Positions 10,594-21,440 of a stretch of 64,000 nt of DNA are shown one piece after another (the stretch's first letter is position 1; each line of letters opens with the position of its first letter). The position numbers and the translations under genes were made by a program. The stretch is from Dongia mobilis (GTDB lineage Bacteria > Pseudomonadota > Alphaproteobacteria > Dongiales > Dongiaceae), in the NCBI RefSeq assembly GCF_945906275.1, contig NZ_CAMDRA010000002.1, positions 1-64,000 on the forward strand, in the 5' to 3' direction. The notes below the pieces were generated by a model, which did no database searches, had not been told where the DNA came from, and worked only from the letters and a program-made list of their open reading frames with translations.

Positions 10594-13500
10594 GTGAGTG
10601 ACGAGTGTGTGATGGGCAACTGGCAGTTCTGGATCGATCGCGGCGGCACCTTCACCGACATCGTGGCGAAGGCGCCGGATGGCAAGCTCATCACCCACAA
10701 GCTGCTCTCCGAGAATCCGGAGCGCTACCGCGACGCCGCCATGGCCGGCATTCGCGCCATATTGGGTCTTGGCGCTGACGACGCGCTCCCGGATTCAGTG
10801 AGCGCCATCAAGATGGGGACGACGGTCGCCACCAACGCCCTCCTTGAGCGCAAGGGCGAGGCGGTCGTGCTGGCGGTGACAAGGGGCTTCAGGGACGCGC
10901 TCCGCATCGCCTATCAGAACCGGCCGAAGATCTTTGCGCGCAAGATCGAGCTGCCCGAACTGCTGCACCGGGATGTGATCGAAATCGAGGAACGGGTCGA
11001 TACGCATGGTGAGGTGCTGACCCAACTCGACCTTGCCAAGGCGTGGGCCGATTTCAAGGCCGCTTATGACAAGGGCTACCGCGCCATCGCCATCCTGCTG
11101 ATGCACGGGTTTCGCTATCACGCCCATGAAGCGGCGCTGAAAGAACTGGCGCGGGAAATCGGCTTCACGCAGATATCGGTCAGTCACGAAGTCTCGCCGC
11201 TGATGAAGCTGGTGAGCCGGGGCGACACCACGGTGGTCGACGCCTATCTCTCGCCGATCCTGCGGCGCTATGTCGACCAGGTAGCGCGCGAGATCGGCAA
11301 CAAGACCACGCGCCTCATGTTCATGCAGTCGAATGGCGGCCTGACCGATGCCGGCAATTTCCAGGGAAAGGACAGCATCCTCTCCGGGCCAGCCGGCGGC
11401 ATCGTTGGCGCCGTTGAAACGGCGCGGCAGGCGGGCTTCGACAGGATCATCGGCTTCGATATGGGAGGCACATCCACCGACGTGTCGCATTACAACGGCC
11501 AGTTCGAGCGAACTTATGAGGCGCAAGTGGCCGGTGTCCGCATGCGGGCACCGATGATGCTCATTCACACGGTCGCGGCCGGCGGTGGCTCGGTCCTGCA
11601 TTTCGATGGCAGCCGCTTCCGCGTCGGCCCGGATTCCGCGGGGGCCAATCCGGGGCCGGCGAGCTATCGCCGCGACGGGCCGCTCGCCGTCACCGATTGC
11701 AATGTGATGATGGGCCGGCTCAACCCGGATTTCTTCCCGAAAGTCTTTGGCCCCGAAGGTAACCAGCCGCTCGACCGCGCCGCGGTGGTGGCGAAGTTCA
11801 CCAAGCTGGCAACAGAGATTTCCAAGGCCATCGGAAATGAACGCCGCCCTGAGGATGTCGCCGAAGGCTTCCTCGACATCGCCATCGCCAACATGGCCAA
11901 TGCGATCAAGGAAATCTCGATCCAGCGCGGCTATGACGTTTCCAAATATGCGCTCGCCTGTTTCGGCGGCGCCGGCGGACAGCATGCCTGCCGGGTCGCG
12001 GACGCGCTGGGCATGACACGCATCTTCCTGCATCCGCTGGCCGGCGTCCTCTCGGCCTATGGCATGGGCCTCGCCGACATGCGCGCCATCCGCCACAAAA
12101 CCATCGAGGCAGCCCTCGACCAGCATTTGGTGACGGCGCTGGCGGTCGAACTGGAAGCGATGGCGGAGACGGCCCGCAGCGATATCGCGGCGCAAGGCAT
12201 CGACGCAGGCAACATTCACACGCTCCTGCAGGTGCATCTCAAATACGCCGGGACCGACGCCTCGCTCATCACCAATTTCGGCACGGCGGCGGAGATCCAG
12301 GCGGGCTTCGAAGAATCACACCGCCAACGCTACGGATTCATCGTCCCGCACAAGACGTTGATCGTGGATTCGATCTCGGTCGAGGCCATCGGCAAGACGG
12401 AGCAGGTCGAAGATGCACTTGTCCCCGCCGGTACGAAGGATGCAGTGCCGCTGGCCAATGTCCCTTTCTGGGCGCAGGGCGAGTCGCTCACCGCACCGGT
12501 CTATGACCGAGCCAACCTTCGTCCCGGCCAGCGGATCGATGGGCCAGCCATTGTCCTGGAACCGATCTCGACCAATGTGGTGGAACCGGGCTGGCGCGCG
12601 GTGCTCAATGATCGCGGCCATCTCGTCATGGAGCGCTATATTGTCGCCGTCCGCACACATGCCATCGGCACCTCGGTCGATCCGGTGATGCTGGAGATCT
12701 TCAACAATCTGTTCATGTCGATCGCCGAGCAGATGGGCTCGACCCTGGAGAAGACCAGCCATTCGGTGAACATCAAGGAACGGCTCGACTTCTCCTGCGC
12801 TTTGTTCGATGGCCAGGGTCACCTCATCGCCAATGCGCCGCACATGCCGGTGCATCTGGGTTCGATGGGCGAGAGTGTCGAAAGCGTCATCCGCGCGCAT
12901 CAGACGCCCACCGGCACGGACATGCGACCCGGCGATGTCTATGTGCTGAATGCGCCCTATAATGGCGGCACGCATCTCCCGGACATTACGGTAGTGACGC
13001 CCGTGTTCGACGCGGCGGGAAAGGGCATCATCTTCTACGTGGCGAGCCGTGGCCATCATGCCGATATCGGCGGACTGACGCCGGGCTCAATGCCGCCTTA
13101 TAGCCGCACGGTCGAGGAGGAAGGTGTTCTCATCGACAATGTAAAGCTGGTCGATCGCGGCATCGTGCTTGAGGCAGAGATGCGTCAACTGCTCGGCTCC
13201 GGCAAATATCCGGCACGCAACATCGACCAGAACATCGCCGACCTCGGCGCGCAAGTGGCCGCCAATGAAAAGGGCGTCCAGGAACTCCACCGCATGGTCG
13301 GCCAGTTCAGCCTGCACGTGGTCCAGGCCTATATGGGCCATGTGAAGGACAATGCCGCCGAGCAGGTGCGCCGTGTGCTCGACCGCCTGACCGATGGCCG
13401 CTTCGCCTATGCCATGGACGATGGCGCGGTGATCAAGGTTTTTGTCACCGTCGATCACAAAGCGCGGCGCGCGAAGATCGACTTCACCGGCACCTCTCCG

Positions 13501-14220
13501 CAGCTCGGCACGAATTTCAACGCGCCGTCTGCGGTGGCGAAGGCGGCCGTGCTCTATGTCTTCCGCACCCTCATCGACGATGACATTCCGATGAACCAGG
13601 GTTGCCTGGAACCGCTCGACATCATCATCCCCGATGGCTCGATGCTGAAGCCAGAATATCCGGCAGCCGTGGTGGCCGGCAATGTCGAGACCTCGCAATG
13701 CATCACCGATGCGCTCTACGGTGCCATGGGGGTGATGGCGGCAGCACAAGGCACCATGAACAACTTCACCTTCGGCAATGACCGGCATCAATATTACGAG
13801 ACGATCGCCGGTGGGTCCGGCGCCGGCCCAGATTTCGACGGGACGGACGCCGTCCAGACCCATATGACCAATTCGCGCCTCACCGACCCCGAAGTGCTGG
13901 AATTCCGCTTCCCGGTTCTGCTGGAAGATTTCCATATCCGCAAAGGAAGCGGCGGCAAGGGCCAGCACCGCGGCGGCGATGGTGTCGTGCGCCGGGTGCG
14001 CTTCCTGGAACAGATGACCGCCGGCACATTGTCCGGCCACCGCGTGATCCCACCCTATGGCCTGAAGGGCGGCGGTGAGGGTCAGTTGGGGCGAAATTCC
14101 GTTATCCGGAAGGACGGGCGGGTGGAGGTGCTGAAGGGCACCGATGGCGCCGAAATGTCGCCGGGCGACGTATTTCTTGTCGAGACCCCGGGCGGTGGGG
14201 GGTATGGTAAGCTTACGTGA
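10594..14220 (+). CDS. Fused hydantoinase/oxoprolinase (HyuA-HyuB, 5-oxoprolinase-like)
   Basis: 1208 aa; Hyu[19 protein letters not shown], Hyu[40 protein letters not shown] and [12 protein letters not shown] start or ATG at 10612. Confidence 0.9.
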   Translation: MSDECVMGNWQFWIDRGGTFTDIVAKAPDGKLITHKLLSENPERYRDAAMAGIRAILGLGADDALPDSVSAIKMGTTVATNALLERKGEAVVLAVTRGFRDALRIAYQNRPKIFARKIELPELLHRDVIEIEERVDTHGEVLTQLDLAKAWADFKAAYDKGYRAIAILLMHGFRYHAHEAALKELAREIGFTQISVSHEVSPLMKLVSRGDTTVVDAYLSPILRRYVDQVAREIGNKTTRLMFMQSNGGLTDAGNFQGKDSILSGPAGGIVGAVETARQAGFDRIIGFDMGGTSTDVSHYNGQFERTYEAQVAGVRMRAPMMLIHTVAAGGGSVLHFDGSRFRVGPDSAGANPGPASYRRDGPLAVTDCNVMMGRLNPDFFPKVFGPEGNQPLDRAAVVAKFTKLATEISKAIGNERRPEDVAEGFLDIAIANMANAIKEISIQRGYDVSKYALACFGGAGGQHACRVADALGMTRIFLHPLAGVLSAYGMGLADMRAIRHKTIEAALDQHLVTALAVELEAMAETARSDIAAQGIDAGNIHTLLQVHLKYAGTDASLITNFGTAAEIQAGFEESHRQRYGFIVPHKTLIVDSISVEAIGKTEQVEDALVPAGTKDAVPLANVPFWAQGESLTAPVYDRANLRPGQRIDGPAIVLEPISTNVVEPGWRAVLNDRGHLVMERYIVAVRTHAIGTSVDPVMLEIFNNLFMSIAEQMGSTLEKTSHSVNIKERLDFSCALFDGQGHLIANAPHMPVHLGSMGESVESVIRAHQTPTGTDMRPGDVYVLNAPYNGGTHLPDITVVTPVFDAAGKGIIFYVASRGHHADIGGLTPGSMPPYSRTVEEEGVLIDNVKLVDRGIVLEAEMRQLLGSGKYPARNIDQNIADLGAQVAANEKGVQELHRMVGQFSLHVVQAYMGHVKDNAAEQVRRVLDRLTDGRFAYAMDDGAVIKVFVTVDHKARRAKIDFTGTSPQLGTNFNAPSAVAKAAVLYVFRTLIDDDIPMNQGCLEPLDIIIPDGSMLKPEYPAAVVAGNVETSQCITDALYGAMGVMAAAQGTMNNFTFGNDRHQYYETIAGGSGAGPDFDGTDAVQTHMTNSRLTDPEVLEFRFPVLLEDFHIRKGSGGKGQHRGGDGVVRRVRFLEQMTAGTLSGHRVIPPYGLKGGGEGQLGRNSVIRKDGRVEVLKGTDGAEMSPGDVFLVETPGGGGYGKLT

Positions 14221-14244
14221 GCTAATCGCCAAAGGATAACCGCC

Positions 14245-15651
14245 ATGACCGCCGCCCCCTTGCGCAAGCAGCGCAACCTCAACGTCCCCGATCTCGTCCT
14301 CGCGTTGCAGCGCGTGCTGCAGCCGGACCAGGTCAGCACCAATGCCGGCATTCGCGAACGCCATGGCCATGACGAATCCTATCACGAAGCCCACGCCCCC
14401 GACGTCGTGGTGTTCCCGCAGACGACCGAGGAAGTCGCCGCCATCGCCAGGATTTCGGCCGAATATGGCGCGCCGATGATTCCGTTCGGCGTCGGCACCG
14501 GACTCGAAGGCCATGTGGCAGCGATCGAGGGCGGCATCTGCATCGACATGGGCCGCATGAACAAGGTGCTGGAGGTCAATGCCGACGATCTCGACGTGAA
14601 GGTGCAGGCCGGTGTCACACGGAAGGCCCTCAACGCCTATATCAAGGACCAGGGCCTGTTCTTCCCGATCGATCCGGGTGCGGACGCCACCATCGGCGGC
14701 ATGACGGCGACGCGCGCCTCAGGCACCAATGCTGTTCGCTACGGCACCATGCGCGAGAACGTTCTGGGCCTCACCGTGGTGATGGCCGATGGTCGCATCA
14801 TCCAGACCGGCGGCCGGTCGCGGAAGTCAGCGGCTGGCTATGACCTCACCCGGCTGTTCGTCGGATCGGAAGGCACGCTCGGCATCATCACCGAAATCCG
14901 CCTGCGCCTCTATGGTGTGCCGGAAGCGATGGCGTCCGCGGTGGCTAACTTCCCCGATATCGGGTCGGCGGTGAACACGGTCATCCGCATCATCCAGAGC
15001 GGCATCCCGGTGGCGCGCATCGAGCTCATCGACGAGGTGCAGATCGACGCCATCAACAAATACTCGAAGCTGAGCTTCCCGGTCCGCCCGACTTTATTCT
15101 TCGAATTCCACGGCACCGAGGCCGGTGTCGCCGAACAGTCGGAGATGGCCAAGGAGATCGGCGCCGATTACGGCATGAGCGATTTCGCCTGGACCCTGAA
15201 GGCCGAGGAACGCAGCAAGATGTGGCAGGCGCGCCACGACGCCTTCTATGCCGGCCTTGCCTTGCGCCCTGGCGCCAAGGGCTGGCCGACCGATGTCTGC
15301 GTGCCCATTTCGCGCCTCGCCGATTGCATATTGGAGACCAAGGCGGATGTGGCGGCCTCCGGTCTGCTCACACCTCTGGTCGGCCATGTCGGCGATGGCA
15401 ATTTCCACCTCTGCATCATCCTCGATCCGGAAGACAAGGAAGAGGCCGCGCGTGCCCAAGCCTTGACAGATCGCCTCGCCCACCGGGCGATTGCCATGGG
15501 CGGCACCTGCACCGGCGAACACGGTATCGGCTTCGGCAAGATCGCGTTCCTGGAGGCCGAGCACGGCTCGGCGGTCGCGGTGATGCGGCAACTCAAGACC
15601 ACGCTCGATCCCGACAATCGGATGAACCCGGGGAAAATATTCCGGGCGTAA
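14245..15651 (+). CDS. FAD-binding oxidoreductase, GlcD/D-lactate dehydrogenase-like
   Basis: VVFPQTTEEVAAIARI...PFGVGTGLEGH...PGADATIGGM; C-terminal TCTGEHGIGFGK. Confidence 0.9.
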   Translation: MTAAPLRKQRNLNVPDLVLALQRVLQPDQVSTNAGIRERHGHDESYHEAHAPDVVVFPQTTEEVAAIARISAEYGAPMIPFGVGTGLEGHVAAIEGGICIDMGRMNKVLEVNADDLDVKVQAGVTRKALNAYIKDQGLFFPIDPGADATIGGMTATRASGTNAVRYGTMRENVLGLTVVMADGRIIQTGGRSRKSAAGYDLTRLFVGSEGTLGIITEIRLRLYGVPEAMASAVANFPDIGSAVNTVIRIIQSGIPVARIELIDEVQIDAINKYSKLSFPVRPTLFFEFHGTEAGVAEQSEMAKEIGADYGMSDFAWTLKAEERSKMWQARHDAFYAGLALRPGAKGWPTDVCVPISRLADCILETKADVAASGLLTPLVGHVGDGNFHLCIILDPEDKEEAARAQALTDRLAHRAIAMGGTCTGEHGIGFGKIAFLEAEHGSAVAVMRQLKTTLDPDNRMNPGKIFRA

Positions 15652-15845
15652 GCCTGGTTGCGCTTTCCCAACGCGTTAAGCAGATGGGCGGGTGCTTACA
15701 TCGCGCCCGCGCAGGCTTGGACATATGGGCCGCATCGACGCTAGTCTCACCTGCGATCCTTTGGTGATCGGGTGACCTGATGCTTGATCAAGAAAATTGG
15801 AACGGCGGTGGCCAGTTCTATGTCGCGCGACCGGCGCGACCGTTG

Positions 15846-16532
15846 ATGACCCGACGACGTTTCGTGACGGCGTCGGCAGGGATTCTGTGCCTCACCAGTA
15901 TAGGTGGCCGGGGTCTCGTCAATAGGGCGCTGGCGGATAGCCTGCCTGGCGCCGATACGCTGGCCGCCGGTTTGCGTTTCCGCATCCGGTGGAAAGGCGA
16001 TGAGATCGGCTATCACCGCATATCGTTGAAGGCCGCCGGCGACCAACTTACGATCACCACCAGCATCAGGATGAAGGTCAAGATGGCCTTCGTCACCGCC
16101 TTCCGCTACGAGCATGATTGCACGGAGGCCTGGGCCGGCGGACGATTGACGAGCCTTGACTCGCGGATGGACAAGAACGGCGACAAGCTCAAGGTGACGG
16201 GCAAAGCGACGACGGATGGATTCGACATGGACGGACCGTCCGGACCTTTCACTGCGCCCGTCGATGCGTTGACGACCAATTCCCTCTGGTCCCCGGCTTT
16301 CGTCACCCAGACCGATCTGATCGATGCGCAGAATGGCGGCATGATCGGCCTGGTGTCGAAGGATCTCGGCAAGAGCGATGCAAAGGTCGCGGCGGCGCGT
16401 CAGCCGACCGAGGGCTTTGATCTGGTGACGCCCTATCTCAGCGGGCGGGTCTGGTACGATGCGGATGCGCGCTGGGTCAAGGGCGAGTTTGAGCGCGAAG
16501 GGGAGCGGATCAGCTATGATCTCGAGACGTAG
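15846..16532 (+). CDS. DUF6134-like exported protein
   Basis: MTRRRFVTASAGILCLTS Tat-like signal; FRIRWKGDEIGYHRISLK; upstream alternative start 15780. Confidence 0.55.
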   Translation: MTRRRFVTASAGILCLTSIGGRGLVNRALADSLPGADTLAAGLRFRIRWKGDEIGYHRISLKAAGDQLTITTSIRMKVKMAFVTAFRYEHDCTEAWAGGRLTSLDSRMDKNGDKLKVTGKATTDGFDMDGPSGPFTAPVDALTTNSLWSPAFVTQTDLIDAQNGGMIGLVSKDLGKSDAKVAAARQPTEGFDLVTPYLSGRVWYDADARWVKGEFEREGERISYDLET

Positions 16533-17499
16533 GGCGCTGGGCCTGGTCGCTGCACCATTTCTGCTGCGTGCCGGCGGGACGGCACGGGCGGATGATGGCA
16601 ATACCATCACGATTGCAACCGGTCCCTATGGCGGCATCTACTATCCGCTCGGCAATTCGATCTGCCGCCTGTTCAATCTGGCGGCGACGGAAAGTGGTCC
16701 GGTCTGCGTGGCAAGCGATTCCAAGGGCTCGGTCGAGAATATCCGCGCGCTGCGCGCTGGCACGGTCCAATTCGCGCTGGCACAATCGGATATCGTCACG
16801 CATGCCCTGACTGGAAAAGGCGATTTTGCCGGTGATGCGCCTGCCGACGATCTGCGGGCCCTGCTGCTGGGACATGCCGAGACGTTCACCTTGCTGACGC
16901 GTCCCGGCTCGGCCATTGACGACGTCACCGATCTTCCCTGGCACCGCCTGGCCACGGGTCCGATGGGGTCAGGCCAGAAGGTGACGGCGGCCATCATGCT
17001 CAATGCCTTTGGCCGGCAGGATGCCGATTTCGGCGGCTTGCCGGCCATGACCCGCGACGAGGAGGTGGCCGCCTTGTGTGACGGCAAGGCCGATGCTGTG
17101 ACACTCTATTTCGGCCACCCCAACGGCTATGTGCAGGAAGCGATCGAGCGATGCAATGCGCATATCGTGCCCGTGACGGGAAGGCAGATCGACGAGATCG
17201 TCGCAGCGCACGCCGAATACTTCAGCACCACCATTCCTGGCGGCATCTATGAAAATCACCCTGACCCTATACCGACATTCGGCAGCCAATCGGTGCTGGT
17301 CACCAGCATCAGCGCCGACGATGAAATGGTGAACGCCCTGCTCGCGGCCGTCTTCGACAATGTCGATATCCTGAAGCGGCTGCATCCCGCCTTTGCCGGA
17401 TTCACGCCAGAGACAATGGTGCCGAGCGAATCCTGGGCGAGGCTCCATCCCGCCGCCCAGGCCTTCTTTACCAAGCGGAAGCTGCTGATCGGGCCTTGA
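16516..17499 (+). CDS. TAXI family TRAP transporter solute-binding protein
   Basis: MISRRRALGLVAAPFLLRAGG signal; ITIATGPYGGIYYPLGNSICRLFN and GSVENIRALRAGTVQFALAQSD. Confidence 0.85.
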   Translation: MISRRRALGLVAAPFLLRAGGTARADDGNTITIATGPYGGIYYPLGNSICRLFNLAATESGPVCVASDSKGSVENIRALRAGTVQFALAQSDIVTHALTGKGDFAGDAPADDLRALLLGHAETFTLLTRPGSAIDDVTDLPWHRLATGPMGSGQKVTAAIMLNAFGRQDADFGGLPAMTRDEEVAALCDGKADAVTLYFGHPNGYVQEAIERCNAHIVPVTGRQIDEIVAAHAEYFSTTIPGGIYENHPDPIPTFGSQSVLVTSISADDEMVNALLAAVFDNVDILKRLHPAFAGFTPETMVPSESWARLHPAAQAFFTKRKLLIGP

Positions 17500-17526
17500 G
17501 TCGCGGCTCGAATTGAAGGTCGCGCG

Positions 17527-19578
17527 TCAGATTCCCCGCGTCGCCTGCTGCAGCCACGCAAGATCATCACCCGAAAGCTGCGGCGCCAGCGCTTCACGCA
17601 CCCGCGCATGATAGGCATTCAGCCAGGCTGTCTCGTCGGCGGTGAGCAGCGATTTCTCGATCGCATTCAAATCGATCGGCGCCAGGGTCAGCGTCTCGAA
17701 TTCGAGCCAGCTGGGATAGGATTTGCTTTCCTGGACCACGACGAGATTCTCGATGCGGATGCCGAATTCGCCTTCCTTGTAGTAGCCGGGCTCGTTCGAG
17801 ATGATCATGCCGGGTTCAAGTGCCACGCGGTTCGGTACTTTCGAAATGCGTTGCGGGCCTTCATGGACCGAGAGATATGAGCCGACGCCGTGGCCGGTGC
17901 CGTGATCGTAATCGAGGCCCACTTCCCATAAGGGACGACGCGCCAACGCGTCCAAGGCCGAGCCGGTCGTGCCGCGCGGGAAGCGCGCGGTGCCAAGCGC
18001 GATATGGCCCTTCAGCACCCGGGTGAAGCAATCCTTCATCTCCTGCGTGGGCGTGCCCACCGCGACCGTGCGCGTGATGTCGGTCGTCCCGTCGAGATAC
18101 TGTCCGCCGGAATCGATGAGGTAGAGCGAGTTCAGCGGAATCTCGCGCTGCGTGTCCGGCATCGCATGATAGTGGCAGATGGCGCCGTTGGGTCCAGCGG
18201 CCGAGATGGAATCAAAGGAGAGGTTGCGGAAATAATCATTGGGGTGGCGGAAACTCGCCAGCTTGTCCGACGCCTCGATCTCCTTGAGGCCTCCTTTGGG
18301 GGCAGCCTTGCTCAGCCAGGCGAGATAGCGCGCGACAGCCGCGCCATCACGCGTATGGGCGTTGCGCGAACCCTGTACCTCGACCGCGTTCTTCGCGGCC
18401 TTGGGCAGCGCGCAGATGCATTCGGCAACGGTTACGCGCGCGCCCGACTTGGCGAGCTTGTCATGGACCCATTCCGAGGCGGTTGCCGCGTCGATCGCAA
18501 CGACGTCCTTGGCCGCCCCCAGTGTGGTGAGGCCGTCGGCGAATGAGTCCGGTGATGCCACCGCGACCTCGTTGCCGAGATGGGCAAGAGTCTGCGGCGT
18601 CAACTTGCGGCGGTCCATGAAGAGATCGACGCGGGCATCGTCATGGAGAATGGCAAAGCCGAGGGCAAACGGCGTCCGCGGTACATCGGCGCCGCGGATG
18701 TTGAGGAGCCAGCACAGGGAATCGGGGCCAGAGATGATTGCAGCCGCCTTGCCCTCGGCCTTCAGCTTGGCTGCGAGCGTCCGGCGCTTCTCGGCGGTGC
18801 CTTGGCCCGCGAATTTGAGGTCATGGGGCAAGACGGGCGAAATCGGGTCGGCGGGACGGCCGGCCCAGATCTCATCCACGGGGTTGCTGTCGACCGCCAC
18901 CAGTTCGGCGCCGACCTTGTTGGCGGCAGCGCGGAAACGCTGGGCCTGGTCCGGTGTGAAGAGTTTGGGATCGAAACCGATCTTGTCGCCCTTCTTACCT
19001 TCAGCAGCGATATAGGCATCCGCCGGCTCGGTCACGAGGTGGCGATATGTATAGAGCGACGGATCGACCTGCTCCTTCACCTGGATGGTGTAGCGGCCGT
19101 CGACAAAGATCGCCGCCTTGTCGGCGAGGACCACCGCCATCCCGGCCGATCCGGTAAAGCCGCTCACATAGTTGAGGCGCTCGGCGTTCTTGGGAACATA
19201 TTCTCCCTGATGGTCGTCGGCCCGGCCGATGATGAAGCCGGCGAGGCCTCGCCTGCCGAGTGCCGCCCTGAGCAAAGCAAGGCGCGCGGCGATCGGCGGT
19301 GTTTGTACCTGCGCCTCGTGGGATTCGCGGTCGCGGCGGAAGGCCTGCAACTGTGCCACCAGGGCCGGGCTCGGATTTTCGGCCACCAGATCGATCCAGT
19401 CGTCCGGCCGTTCGCCCGCGGGCGCGGCGCCGATCCCCGGCAGAAGTTCAGTAAGAGTGTTAATATTCACATGGGATTGGTGTCTTTTAAGCAGTCCAGA
19501 GAGGGCCTCATCCCCTTGATAGGTCTCGCGGCAGGCAGAATCAGGCGACGTCACCATCTCAATCTCCAAATTAACCAT
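17527..19578 (-). CDS. Aminopeptidase P family (M24B) protein; start uncertain
   Basis: RLALLRAALGRRGLAGFIIGRADDHQGEYVP...; DYDHGTGHGVGSYLSVHEGPQRI; NEPGYYKEGEFGIRIENL. Confidence 0.88.
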   Translation of the reverse strand: MVNLEIEMVTSPDSACRETYQGDEALSGLLKRHQSHVNINTLTELLPGIGAAPAGERPDDWIDLVAENPSPALVAQLQAFRRDRESHEAQVQTPPIAARLALLRAALGRRGLAGFIIGRADDHQGEYVPKNAERLNYVSGFTGSAGMAVVLADKAAIFVDGRYTIQVKEQVDPSLYTYRHLVTEPADAYIAAEGKKGDKIGFDPKLFTPDQAQRFRAAANKVGAELVAVDSNPVDEIWAGRPADPISPVLPHDLKFAGQGTAEKRRTLAAKLKAEGKAAAIISGPDSLCWLLNIRGADVPRTPFALGFAILHDDARVDLFMDRRKLTPQTLAHLGNEVAVASPDSFADGLTTLGAAKDVVAIDAATASEWVHDKLAKSGARVTVAECICALPKAAKNAVEVQGSRNAHTRDGAAVARYLAWLSKAAPKGGLKEIEASDKLASFRHPNDYFRNLSFDSISAAGPNGAICHYHAMPDTQREIPLNSLYLIDSGGQYLDGTTDITRTVAVGTPTQEMKDCFTRVLKGHIALGTARFPRGTTGSALDALARRPLWEVGLDYDHGTGHGVGSYLSVHEGPQRISKVPNRVALEPGMIISNEPGYYKEGEFGIRIENLVVVQESKSYPSWLEFETLTLAPIDLNAIEKSLLTADETAWLNAYHARVREALAPQLSGDDLAWLQQATRGI

Positions 19579-19623
19579 AAAAAGTGTGACAGCTAAGTCA
19601 CTATTCCGTCTTAATTACTTCTT

Positions 19624-19639
19624 AGTGATATGCGTCACA
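19624..19639. promoter_or_regulatory. CRP/FNR-like half-site pair within a nested dyad between pepP-like and DUF1127 genes
   Basis: AGTGA-TATGCG-TCACA (TGTGA-N6-TCACA with one mismatch) inside AGTGTGAC...GTCACACT dyad 19583-19641. Confidence 0.35.
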
Positions 19640-19794
19640 CTGCCATCTTTACCATTTTGCATGCATCAGACGCATTGCTGCGATGCGGCGAAACCACTAC
19701 TAAATGGGTCGGGTTAAAGCTACATTCCAGTCGTCCGCAAAACACGCGATGGCAACGGTGCCACCTGAATTTAGAGCCGGATTGGAAGGTTACT

Positions 19795-20463
19795 ATGAAT
19801 CGGATCGTGATCAATCAGAACGTGACGTCGCACGGGGCGCAAATGCCCGCCGTCACTTCTCGTGAAATTGGTTTTGCCGCGTTTGCAGGCTTCGGCAAGG
19901 CCCTCACCGACACGGCGCGCCGCATCTATGCGCGCACCCAGTTGGAAAACGAACTCTACGGCCTCGATGACCGTTCGCTGAACGACATCGGTGTTGCCCG
20001 TGGCGCCATCCCGGCCCTGGTCCGTGATGCCCTGCCGCATGGCGAAGAAGGCAATCTGTTTGCCGAGTTCAGTCGCCTGGTCGTCAACGGCATCCTGCGC
20101 CCGGCGATCGATTGGAACCGCCGCCGCAAGGCGCGCGCGATCCTTTCGGCCCTTGATGACCGCTTGCTGGCTGATATCGGTCTCGCCCGCTATGAGATCG
20201 ATGCCCATGTGGCCCGCCTCTCCGGCGCCATCAACGGCCCGCTCCCCGCGGCTGTTGCGGCGATGGAAGAAGATGTTACCGCCCCGCTGAAGGCCTGGTC
20301 GGCCGCGCGTGCGACGGTGAAGGAATTGTCGCGCCTGACCGATCGTCAGCTGATGGATATCGGCGTCATCCGTGGCGACATCAGCGACCTCGCCGGCGAC
20401 CTCGCCGAACGTGGCCTCGCTGCCAATACCAATATGCAGGCTTCCGCCCCGAAGGCTGCGTAA
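19795..20463 (+). CDS. Protein with three tandem DUF1127/YjiS-like motifs
   Basis: LYGLDDRSLNDIGVARGAI, LSALDDRLLADIGLARYEI and LSRLTDRQLMDIGVIRGDI in one ORF. Confidence 0.75.
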   Translation: MNRIVINQNVTSHGAQMPAVTSREIGFAAFAGFGKALTDTARRIYARTQLENELYGLDDRSLNDIGVARGAIPALVRDALPHGEEGNLFAEFSRLVVNGILRPAIDWNRRRKARAILSALDDRLLADIGLARYEIDAHVARLSGAINGPLPAAVAAMEEDVTAPLKAWSAARATVKELSRLTDRQLMDIGVIRGDISDLAGDLAERGLAANTNMQASAPKAA

Positions 20464-20496
20464 CGACCTACCAGAGTTTTCCCTAAGTAGTGCGCC

Positions 20497-20536
20497 GAAA
20501 CGGCGGTCCGGGTAACCGGGCCGCCGTTTCTGTTTT
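20497..20536 (+). terminator. Rho-independent terminator after the DUF1127 gene
   Basis: GAAACGGCGGTCCGG-GTAA-CCGGGCCGCCGTTTC followed by TGTTTTC; also serves the convergent gene. Confidence 0.7.
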
Positions 20537-21429
20537 CAGCTATTTTTTGCCCGGGCCTTCCGCTTCAGGACCAGCACCGACCAATCATTTTGCCGGATGC
20601 GGAAGTCGAGTTCGAGTCCGACGGCCGCATGGGCAGCGAGCACGTCCTTCTCCTGCGTCTTCAACAGGCCGGAGAGAATGGCCCGGCCATTCCTGGCGAG
20701 GCATTTCGAGAGATCCGGCGCCAGCGAGATGAGCGGGTTAGCCAGGATGTTGGCGGTGACGAGATCATAAGGCCCGCCGTTGCGGATCGCCGCCGCCCGG
20801 TAGCCGTCGGAGGTCACGATTCGGATCGCCTTCTTCAGCCCGTTGATGGCGGCGTTCTCGCGCGCGACGCGGACCGCGTCCTTGTCATTGTCGCCGGCCA
20901 GCACCGGCACATGGAAGAGATGATGAGTGGCAAAGGCGAGGATGCCGGTGCCGGTGCCGATATCGAGGGGCTTCTTCACCTTCATCGATTTCGAGAGACG
21001 CAGCAGGGCCTTGACGCAGCCGCTGGTCGTCTCGTGCCGGCCGGTGCCAAACGCCATGCCGGCATCGATTTCAAGCGGGATGGCGCCCTTCGGTGCCCGG
21101 CCGCGATCATGTTCGCCGTGGATATAAAATGGCCCCATGCGCAAGGGCGCGAGGCCCTTGCGGCTTTCAGCCAGCCAATCCTTGTCCGGCACCAGGCCGA
21201 TCGTTGTCGCGAGCTTGCCGAACGGTTTCAGCGCGGTCTTGACCGCCGCCGCTACCGGTTTCGTTTCGCCGATCACCTCGATATGCCAGCCCTTGCCGCC
21301 ATCGGTCTCGAAGCTGACCAGCGCCTCGCCGAACGGCTCCAGCGCTTCCTCAAGGGCAAGACGCCAGGAGGGTTCCGGCTTGAAGTCGAAATCGACATTG
21401 ACGGCATAGAGCTTCACTTTGGTTTTCAT
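20536..21429 (-). CDS. prmA: Ribosomal protein L11 methyltransferase
   Basis: IPLEIDAGMAFGTGRHETTSGCVKALL, DIGTGTGILAF, NILANPLI. Confidence 0.93.
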   Translation of the reverse strand: MKTKVKLYAVNVDFDFKPEPSWRLALEEALEPFGEALVSFETDGGKGWHIEVIGETKPVAAAVKTALKPFGKLATTIGLVPDKDWLAESRKGLAPLRMGPFYIHGEHDRGRAPKGAIPLEIDAGMAFGTGRHETTSGCVKALLRLSKSMKVKKPLDIGTGTGILAFATHHLFHVPVLAGDNDKDAVRVARENAAINGLKKAIRIVTSDGYRAAAIRNGGPYDLVTANILANPLISLAPDLSKCLARNGRAILSGLLKTQEKDVLAAHAAVGLELDFRIRQNDWSVLVLKRKARAKNS

Positions 21430-21440
21430 AGCATCCTCTT

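Noticed and set aside
10795-12237. 480 aa minus-strand ORF, with similar long ORFs at 13087..14514
   Set aside because: Antisense to the HyuAB fusion; no family motifs
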